Assembly (NCBI GenBank): GCA_028823105.1
Contig: JAPKCC010000018.1
Coordinates: 1-40,479, forward strand
Direction: 5' to 3'
DNA length: 40,479 bases
Source: Phycisphaerales bacterium
GTDB taxonomy: Bacteria; Planctomycetota; Phycisphaerae; Phycisphaerales; SM1A02
Positions 34,835-40,479 of the stretch are shown here, piece after piece. The notes below the pieces were generated by a model, which worked only from the letters and a program-made list of their open reading frames with translations, searched no databases and had not been told where the DNA came from. The translations under genes were made by a program, and so were the position numbers. The number at the start of each line of letters is the position of its first letter. Position 1 is the stretch's first letter.

Positions 34835-35809
34835 TCAGAGCAAGCTCGGCAGCGCGTCAAGATCGAGATTGCCACCGCACAAGACGACCCCGATCCTTCG
34901 GTGGCCCTTTGACCGTAGTGAATCGCTTCGGACGGCCGCGATTCCGACGGCGGCGCTCGGTTCAATGACGAGTTTGGCGCGTTCCATCACCAATCGCAGT
35001 CCTTCGCGGATCGCCGCCTCCGGCACCGTGATGATGTCATCGACGAGCTCCTGGATCACCGGAAACGTCCGCTCTCCGAGCGTGGTGCGAAGCCCATCTG
35101 CGATGGTCCGCGTCGGATCACCCGTATGGGGTTCGATCCGGCCGCTGGTCCGCGACCGGGCGGCATCGTCGACGAGTTCGGGTTCGGCGCCGATGATCTC
35201 CAGACGTGGCGAGAGCGCCTTCGCGCAGATCGCAATGCCGGCGATCATGCCACCCCCACCGACCGGAACCACGATGGCATCGAGGTCTGGTACCTGCCCG
35301 AGAAGTTCGAGGGCGATCGTTCCCTGGCCGGCGATGACTCGATCGTCGTCGTACGGAGGGATGACGGTTCCGCCGGTCTCTTCAGCGACCCGTTGACAGA
35401 TCTTCAAGCGACTTTCGAGCGTGGGCTCGCAGTCGTGCACGATGCCGCCATAGCCCAGCACCGCCTTCTTCTTGACCATCGGAGCATTGGTTGGCATGAC
35501 GATGTGTGCCGGGATGCCGCGCCGGCCGGCGGCCCAAGCGAGCGCTTGCGCATGATTGCCCGAGGAATGAGTCACCACACCGTGGTCGGCTTGGGCATCA
35601 GTGAGCGAGAAGACCGCGTTGCTCGCGCCTCTCGCCTTGAAGGCGCCCACTTTCTGGAGGTTCTCGCACTTGAGGAAGACCTCGCAGCCCGCCGCTTCAT
35701 CGATCGCGTGGCAGGTGAGGACCGGCGTTCGATGGATGTGCGGCTCGATCCTCCGGGCGGCGGCTCGGATGTCGTCGATGGTCGGGTGTTCTGAGTTGGA
35801 TCCGGGCAT
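34835..35809 (-). CDS. PLP-dependent threonine/serine dehydratase family protein
   Basis: The 324-residue fold-type II PLP enzyme has the Schiff-base Lys58 in GAFKARGA, the substrate loop HSSGNHAQALA, and the phosphate-binding PVGGGGMIAG. The length, with no C-terminal ACT-like regulatory domain, fits catabolic threonine ammonia-lyase (TdcB type) or serine racemase and not biosynthetic IlvA. It would deaminate threonine or serine to an oxo acid and ammonia. Which of the activities applies cannot be decided from sequence. It converges on the paralogue B gene 29 bases away and is divergent from the thiC leader. Confidence 0.92.
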   Translation of the reverse strand: MPGSNSEHPTIDDIRAAARRIEPHIHRTPVLTCHAIDEAAGCEVFLKCENLQKVGAFKARGASNAVFSLTDAQADHGVVTHSSGNHAQALAWAAGRRGIPAHIVMPTNAPMVKKKAVLGYGGIVHDCEPTLESRLKICQRVAEETGGTVIPPYDDDRVIAGQGTIALELLGQVPDLDAIVVPVGGGGMIAGIAICAKALSPRLEIIGAEPELVDDAARSRTSGRIEPHTGDPTRTIADGLRTTLGERTFPVIQELVDDIITVPEAAIREGLRLVMERAKLVIEPSAAVGIAAVRSDSLRSKGHRRIGVVLCGGNLDLDALPSLL

Positions 35810-35882
35810 TCGGCAATTCTAGGGGAGGGACTGACGGTGGAAGTCCAAGTGCGGGAATCACCGGTGCCGGCGTGCTAGAGTG

Positions 35883-35970
35883 CCCTCGCCACTCGGGGCG
35901 TCGCGGCGAAGAGTCCGTGTACTGAGATGCACCCGTTGAACCTGATCCGGCTGGTACCGGCGGAGGGAAT
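35883..35970 (+). promoter_or_regulatory. TPP riboswitch aptamer upstream of thiC
   Basis: The hallmark conserved segments are present: CGGGGCG near 35894-35900, CTGAGAT at 35932-35938, then ACCCGTTGAACCTGATCCGG (35941-35960) and a closing GGAGGGAAT. Helix P1 is CCCTC (35883-35887) with GAGGG (35963-35967). TPP riboswitches bind thiamine pyrophosphate and lower expression of thiamine genes, which fits thiC directly downstream. Confidence 0.95.
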
Positions 35971-36058
35971 GTGGCCCGACGACGCCAAAAAGCGTCCCGG
36001 ACCCTCCGCGCTGGTGACGAGCCCTATCGGCCATACGGCCCGAGCGGAGTCCGAGATG
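35960..36058 (+). promoter_or_regulatory. Translational expression platform of the thiC riboswitch
   Basis: Three segments compete. GCGGAGGG (35960-35967, containing the 3' strand of aptamer helix P1) is perfectly complementary to CCCTCCGC (36002-36009). CTCCGC (36004-36009) is also perfectly complementary to GCGGAG (36044-36049), which contains the ribosome binding site GGAG. With TPP bound, P1 holds the first segment and the second can sequester the ribosome binding site. Without TPP the first pairs with the second and frees translation. A small GGCC-ATAC-GGCC hairpin (36029-36040) sits in the loop. This is a prediction from complementarity. Confidence 0.75.
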
Positions 36059-37921
36059 ATCACGCCTACTACCGAAAACCCCACCTGGCGCTTCCCGATC
36101 CACGGGGCCAGCGACCCATCCTCAACCGGACAGGGCACGACCCCCGGTTCGTTCGCCCAGCGAGCGGACATCGGCGGGCCATTGAGTTTTAGTTCTCCCG
36201 ACACGCCGGGCATGCCGGCACCGAGCGTCTCGACGGCCTGGGACTTTCTGCCGGAGGGTTGGACGATCGAAGCCGTCGACGGCCCGGAGGCCGGATGCGG
36301 CGGCCACAACCAGGCGAACATCGGCGAGTGCATTCGCGCGGTTCCGACGCCCGGCTTCGAGCCGATCACCCAGCTTGAGAGCGCTCGGTTGGGAATCGTC
36401 ACCCCCGAGATGGCTCGAGTCGCAGAGCGCGAAGCGCACCTCACGGCATTCCAGGTTCGAGACGAAGTCGCTTCGGGTCGTCTGGTGATTCCGGCAAATC
36501 GCAATCATCTGGCGTTTGATCTGGACCCCATGGCCATCGGCCGAGCCTCGAAGACCAAGGTCAACGCCAACATGGGCGCGTCTCCGGTCAGCAGCTCTAC
36601 CGATGAAGAAGTCGAGAAGCTCAAGTGGGCCGAGCGCTGGGCCGCGGACACCGTGATGGACCTCTCCACCGGAGGCGACCTCGACGCCACTCGCGAGGCG
36701 ATTCTCCTCAACTCGACGGTTCCGATCGGTACCGTGCCCATCTACTCAATGATCATCGGGCGAAAAATCGAGGATCTCAACGAGGCGATGATCCTCGAGA
36801 CCCTTGAACATCAGGCGAAGCAGGGCGTCGACTACTTCACGATCCACGCGGGTGTCCGCAAGGCGCACATTCCATTGGTACGAGATCGCCTCATCGGAAT
36901 CGTGAGTCGTGGCGGAGCACTGCTGGCGAAATGGATGCTCACGCACAATGCGGAGAATCCGATGTACACCGCATGGGAGAAGATCTGCGGCGTCATGCGT
37001 CAGCATGACGTCACGTTCTCGATCGGTGACGGCCTGCGGCCCGGCGGCCTTGCCGACGCGACCGATGCCGCCCAGCTCGGCGAGTTGGAATGCCTTGGTG
37101 AACTGACCGAGCGAGCCTGGCGTTGCGGCGTGCAGGTCATGGTCGAAGGCCCCGGCCACGTTCCGTTCGATCAGATCGAATTCAACATGAAACTGCAGCG
37201 CCGTCTTTGTCATGGAGCCCCGTTCTACGTGCTCGGCCCCCTGGTCACCGACATGTTCCCGGGCTACGACCACATCACCTCGTGCATCGGCGCGACCGCG
37301 GCCGCCTATCACGGTGCCTCGATGCTTTGCTACGTGACGCCCAAGGAGCACCTTGGTCTTCCGAAGCGGGAGGACGTGAAGCAGGGGTGCATCGCGTATC
37401 GCATTGCCGCCCATGCCGCCGATGTCGCGCTGGGGATTCCCGGGACTCGCGACAACGACGACGAACTGACCAAGGCCCGCGCCGCGCTGAACTGGCAGAA
37501 GCACTTCGATCTCTCCTTTGATCCAGACACTGCTCGGGCGTATCACGACGAGGATCTTGACGTCGATACCGATTTCTGTGCCATGTGCGGACATGACTGG
37601 TGCAGCGTCCGGATCTCCAAGGAGATCCAGGAGTTCGCCAGCGGAAAGGCCGAGGGGTTTGACCGAGGCAAGGCGGTTCGATCCGATGCGCTGACCGCCG
37701 AACAGCAGGAGATCCTCGAGAAGCGAGGGGTGCTTAGTCCGGAGGAGATTCACAAGCTCGCGAGCAAAGCGAAGAAGGACTTACCACTTGAGGACGGCAA
37801 GGCGTCATGCCACTCCGATTACGTGGACCCCGACGAGGCGAAGCAGATCCAGGGCGAGACCTTGATCCAATTGAACACCGCACCCGCCCATAACCTGCCC
37901 AGCCACGATCCCATCCTCTGA
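36056..37921 (+). CDS. thiC: Phosphomethylpyrimidine synthase ThiC
   Basis: With the ATG at 36056 the product has 621 residues. It is the radical SAM enzyme that rearranges aminoimidazole ribotide to hydroxymethylpyrimidine phosphate for thiamine. The C-terminal iron-sulphur motif is C-x-x-C-x4-C at Cys508, Cys511 and Cys516 (CAMCGHDWC). The barrel contains [43 protein letters not shown], and the metal-site region [20 protein letters not shown] at 36046-36049 supports this start. In-frame ATG codons at 35927 and 35969 lie inside the riboswitch and are rejected. The last ~60 residues (after KAEGFDR) are a charged tail common in the bacterial family. The gene is controlled by the TPP riboswitch. 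Confidence 0.97.
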   Translation: MITPTTENPTWRFPIHGASDPSSTGQGTTPGSFAQRADIGGPLSFSSPDTPGMPAPSVSTAWDFLPEGWTIEAVDGPEAGCGGHNQANIGECIRAVPTPGFEPITQLESARLGIVTPEMARVAEREAHLTAFQVRDEVASGRLVIPANRNHLAFDLDPMAIGRASKTKVNANMGASPVSSSTDEEVEKLKWAERWAADTVMDLSTGGDLDATREAILLNSTVPIGTVPIYSMIIGRKIEDLNEAMILETLEHQAKQGVDYFTIHAGVRKAHIPLVRDRLIGIVSRGGALLAKWMLTHNAENPMYTAWEKICGVMRQHDVTFSIGDGLRPGGLADATDAAQLGELECLGELTERAWRCGVQVMVEGPGHVPFDQIEFNMKLQRRLCHGAPFYVLGPLVTDMFPGYDHITSCIGATAAAYHGASMLCYVTPKEHLGLPKREDVKQGCIAYRIAAHAADVALGIPGTRDNDDELTKARAALNWQKHFDLSFDPDTARAYHDEDLDVDTDFCAMCGHDWCSVRISKEIQEFASGKAEGFDRGKAVRSDALTAEQQEILEKRGVLSPEEIHKLASKAKKDLPLEDGKASCHSDYVDPDEAKQIQGETLIQLNTAPAHNLPSHDPIL

Positions 37922-38060
37922 GTCGGTCGCCTCGCTGCATGACGGCGTCCGAGAAGGAGATCAATCAGGACGACCGCCCCGTATTCCGGGTCTTTCTGAT
38001 GCCTCGCTTGCATCGCGAGGTATCTTTCGATGGGCAGGGATCCAAAGATGGAAGGCAATC

Positions 38061-39146
38061 ATGCGGGTCAGCGTCGTCATTCCAGCGTTCAATGCCGTCT
38101 CCTTGCTGTCGGAGACACTCGACTCGCTCGCGAGTCAGGTACGGGAGCCGGACGAAGTCATCGTGATCGATGACGGGTCGATCGACGGGACCGCGGCCTT
38201 GGCAGAACAGCATCAGATCGTCACGCGAGTCATCGTTCGGACCAATGGCGGTATCTGTGCGGCTCGCAACGACGGCATCGAGGCATCGGATTCCGATCTC
38301 GTATTCCTACTCGACGCCGACGACCTCTGGCACCCGATCTATCTCCAACGAATGATCGCGATGATGGAGAAGCACCCGGAGGCACTTGCTGGGTTTACGG
38401 GATATCGCTGCTTCAGTCATCCGGAGGAAGGTCCGGCACCGTATGAACGTGCCATCAATGACACCGTGGCGATTCATGACGCGTCGAGTTTCAGTCGGAT
38501 CGCGAATCAGGGCCTGCCCATTCTTCCGAGCTTCTACTGTGCTCGTCGAGAAGCGTTGGCCCGTCTCGGCGCCCGGCCATACATCGAAGGTCATCTCGGT
38601 GGCGGAGAGGCGTGTTACCTCCCGGCCATGCTGGTCGCAATGGGGTCCCTGGTCGAACACATCGCGCCACTGGGCCGCTATCGAATGCACGCGGCGGCGG
38701 TCACGGGTGATGAAGTGGACGCGGCCCGAACCATGATTCCCTCGCTTCGCGATCTTGATCGTGACGTGAGGCGGAGAACGGAGCTTCGGATTCCCGTCGC
38801 AGCTCGACATGCGATTCGGAGCTACGTCTGCGACTGGCTTCGCAAGTGCGGGCGACGGTTGGGATTCGGGTCTCCTTCGGAAGGGCGTCGTGTTTTCTGG
38901 ATCGCTATCCGGATGGGAAATTTCAAGGCGGCGGTTCTCTACGCGATGAGTTTCATCCCAGGCATCGCGGGGCGGCGGGTCTGGGTCTCCGCCTGGCGGC
39001 CCGCGTCGGTTCGGCGGGCCGAAGGCACGCCTTTCTGGTCAGTGGAGACGTTCGAGGTCGATCTCCAGAAGACGACACCCACCGTGGAGCGGGATAGAGC
39101 GCAAAAGAACGCCCCGCTGAAGACGAGCGACCCATCGGTTTCGTAG
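38061..39146 (+). CDS. Family 2 glycosyltransferase
   Basis: The 361-residue protein has a GT-A fold: SVVIPAFNAVSLLSETLDSL at the N-terminus, the nucleotide-binding VIDDGSIDGT (Asp37, Asp38), and the metal-binding DxD as Asp85-Ala-Asp87 in FLLDADDLW. The catalytic region continues to about residue 215. The C-terminal ~145 residues are basic and partly hydrophobic (FKAAVLYAMSFIPGIAG) and may associate with the membrane. It would transfer a sugar from a nucleotide donor, probably for envelope polysaccharide or lipid, and the sugar cannot be read. A GGAAGG stretch six bases before the ATG is the ribosome binding site. A weak hairpin lies upstream at 38002-38020. Confidence 0.92.
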   Translation: MRVSVVIPAFNAVSLLSETLDSLASQVREPDEVIVIDDGSIDGTAALAEQHQIVTRVIVRTNGGICAARNDGIEASDSDLVFLLDADDLWHPIYLQRMIAMMEKHPEALAGFTGYRCFSHPEEGPAPYERAINDTVAIHDASSFSRIANQGLPILPSFYCARREALARLGARPYIEGHLGGGEACYLPAMLVAMGSLVEHIAPLGRYRMHAAAVTGDEVDAARTMIPSLRDLDRDVRRRTELRIPVAARHAIRSYVCDWLRKCGRRLGFGSPSEGRRVFWIAIRMGNFKAAVLYAMSFIPGIAGRRVWVSAWRPASVRRAEGTPFWSVETFEVDLQKTTPTVERDRAQKNAPLKTSDPSVS

Positions 39147-39195
39147 ACTGACGACGCGGTCGACGCGCATCACCGTCGCCTCGAGGAATCCAGTC

Positions 39196-39627
39196 ATGTC
39201 GTTCGGTCATTCCAATCAAGGGCAGGAAGGCAGCGAGCCACGGTCTCGCCGTGCGCCGATCACCTCGCTCTCGTCGGCGAGCCCGAGACCGGGGCTCCTC
39301 GACCTCCCGGCGATGCGATTCCCAGAGTTGTACGTCTGGCTCCTCTTCGTGAGCAGTCTCGACATCATGCTGACCTGGGTGATTCTGCGTGAGGGAGGCG
39401 AGGAAGTGAACCCCGTCGCCAAGTTGGTGATCGACGCGTGGGGGCTGAATGGTGCCATCCTCTTCAAATTCGGCCTGATCCTTTTCGTGATCGTCTCTTG
39501 CGAAGTGGTGTCACGCGTCCGACCGCGAGTGGCATACATTCTTATCTGGTTCGGCGTCTTGGTCAGTTCATTCCCGCCGGTCTGGTCGGTGACGTTGCTG
39601 CTCATGCACGCGGATGAACTTCGCTGA
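39196..39627 (+). CDS. DUF5658-like membrane protein
   Basis: The 143-residue protein has a charged N-terminal ~45 residues, then three or four hydrophobic helices: YVWLLFVSSLDIMLTWVIL, GAILFKFGLILFVIVSC, and VAYILIWFGVLVSSFPPVW. The motif SLDIMLTW ... GGEEVNPVAK ... GAILFKF resembles DUF5658 proteins. The function is unknown. An internal ATG at residue 40 (MRFPELYVW) would give a shorter protein lacking the tail. It follows the glycosyltransferase by 49 bases and could be cotranscribed. Confidence 0.72.
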   Translation: MSFGHSNQGQEGSEPRSRRAPITSLSSASPRPGLLDLPAMRFPELYVWLLFVSSLDIMLTWVILREGGEEVNPVAKLVIDAWGLNGAILFKFGLILFVIVSCEVVSRVRPRVAYILIWFGVLVSSFPPVWSVTLLLMHADELR

Positions 39628-39689
39628 ATCAACGGGTGTACCGAGGGGGAAACTTTGCTTTCCCGCCAAAGTCGGTTTGGAGCCTGCTC

Positions 39690-40479
39690 ATGAATGCCCT
39701 GGCCATCTTTCTCGCGTGTCTCCTCCATTGGTCACCGGGAGCTCCGCCCGCAGTTGATACATCCGCAGGCGATGCGAAGGCCCCGACGATCACCGCCGGC
39801 GCGGCGGCGGCGATGGAATCCGTGAGGAAGCGATATCAGACCGCTCCAGGGATGACCATTCTCACCAACGCCCGATGGGTCGATCCTGCCGGCGACGTGG
39901 TGCGGATGGAACGAGCTCGAGCGATCTTCGCACCGACGGGTGACCTGAAGGTGATGTCGCCGACGGCGAATTGGACCTTGGTCGGCCATGATGTCTACGC
40001 CGAATCTCAGTACTTCCCGGGAATGATCATCCGAGAGCGATCGACCGGCGCGGCGACGTCGAAGCTGCAGGTGCTCGATCGGATCTGGCCGTTCTCCAAG
40101 ATGCCGATCGAAGTCCGACTCCGACTCGCGGGTGACGTCGAAGAGGCCTTCGCGCCCTTCTTCACGCTCGTCGGTCCAGACGGAACCGTCGAAACATCCA
40201 CGCAGGTTTGGTCGGACGGCGCGCCATGCGTGGTGATCGAGTTTCGTTCCGCAGACCGATCGACGTCGCTTGCGGTCTGGATTGATGTGTCAACCGGACT
40301 GCTTCGTGGGGTACGCGGAACCTATGGGCACGCGGAGTCGCGCCGCCAGGTAGAAGTCGTTTCGGAACCGACGGAGACTTCGCGTCCTCCGAAGGTTTTA
40401 GTGGCCACGGTAGGCCGACGGGAATTTCAGAGTTACGCGGCACTTGCCGCGGAGTGGGCGAAGAACTTTGCGGTTCCAG
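39690..40479 (+). CDS. Secreted LolA/DUF2092-like protein (3' end cut by window)
   Basis: The frame from the ATG at 39690 is open to the window end (263 codons). GGAG at 39679-39682 supports this start. The N-terminus MNALAIFLACLLHWSPGAPP is a signal peptide. Residues ~38-215 follow the LolA-like layout often annotated DUF2092: MESVRKRYQTAPGMTI, VVRMERARAIFAPTGDLKVM, VYAESQYFPGMIIRERS, then SLAVWIDVSTGLLRGVRG. In planctomycetes such domains often precede a thioredoxin-like domain, but the part visible here (up to WAKNFAVP) shows no thioredoxin motif yet. The function is not established. A hairpin GGGAAA (39647-39652) / TTTCCC (39659-39664) lies upstream. Confidence 0.75.
   Translation, partial: MNALAIFLACLLHWSPGAPPAVDTSAGDAKAPTITAGAAAAMESVRKRYQTAPGMTILTNARWVDPAGDVVRMERARAIFAPTGDLKVMSPTANWTLVGHDVYAESQYFPGMIIRERSTGAATSKLQVLDRIWPFSKMPIEVRLRLAGDVEEAFAPFFTLVGPDGTVETSTQVWSDGAPCVVIEFRSADRSTSLAVWIDVSTGLLRGVRGTYGHAESRRQVEVVSEPTETSRPPKVLVATVGRREFQSYAALAAEWAKNFAVP

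Noticed and set aside
35927-36055. Upstream in-frame starts for thiC at 35927 and 35969
   Set aside because: Both ATG codons lie within the TPP aptamer or its closing helix, while the ATG at 36056 has a GGAG site and sits after the expression platform.

Overview
The window looks like a chromosomal segment of a planctomycete, most likely of the Phycisphaerae type. This is an inference from gene content. The segment carries very large prepilin-like proteins with an N-terminal type IV pilin helix, several exported proteins ending in paired dockerin-like EF-hand motifs (D-x-N-x-D-G ... D-L-G-x-L-L-x-x-W), Cys-rich secreted repeats, FG-GAP proteins, and a high-GC coding style with many GTG/ATG starts preceded by GGAG-type ribosome binding sites. 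No rRNA, tRNA, CRISPR array, insertion sequence or phage gene was seen.

Layout. 1-8475 carries mostly minus-strand genes: a penicillin acylase family enzyme running off the left edge, a divergent plus-strand amidohydrolase-like pseudoenzyme, then a minus-strand run asnS - DUF2892 - Tat-exported amidase - alpha/beta hydrolase. 8885-12501 is plus strand: a degenerate receiver protein, groES, an unrecognised 66-residue protein, groEL with a strong terminator, and two small membrane proteins, the second a DUF1294 protein. 12600-15209 holds two tandem minus-strand prepilin-like paralogues. 15707-17406 is a glycosylasparaginase-family Ntn hydrolase translationally coupled to a PduO-type cobalamin adenosyltransferase. 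17419-24013 is minus strand: orphan DNA methyltransferase, upp, argS, an SGNH hydrolase with dockerin-like tail, and an M42-like peptidase. 24091-25290 is a ribB-type gene with a degenerate GTP cyclohydrolase II half. 25291-25781 holds a 16-18 bp tandem repeat and a remnant of a Rid-family gene. 25782-34805 is a plus-strand secretome block: LolA-like protein, TPR/HExxH protease, seven-blade FG-GAP protein, Cys-rich protein and two paralogous beta-rich proteins. 34835-35809 is a threonine/serine dehydratase. 35883-37921 is a TPP riboswitch and thiC. 38061-40479 holds a family 2 glycosyltransferase, a DUF5658-like membrane protein and a secreted LolA/DUF2092-like protein cut by the right edge.

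How the genes work together. Housekeeping modules (groES/groEL, argS, asnS, upp, thiC, ribB) are interleaved with envelope and secreted proteins. The four left-hand enzymes are all hydrolases, and at least three appear exported or act on amide bonds. The block at 25782-34805 is dominated by signal-peptide proteins, and two of its junctions are coupled by ATGA or TGATG overlaps. The clearest regulatory system is the thiC leader. There the 3' strand of riboswitch helix P1, a CCCTCCGC segment and the thiC ribosome binding site are mutually complementary, which gives a readable translational switch. Several proteins look like inactive or repurposed members of enzyme families: the amidohydrolase-like protein, the GTP cyclohydrolase II half of RibB, and the receiver upstream of groES.
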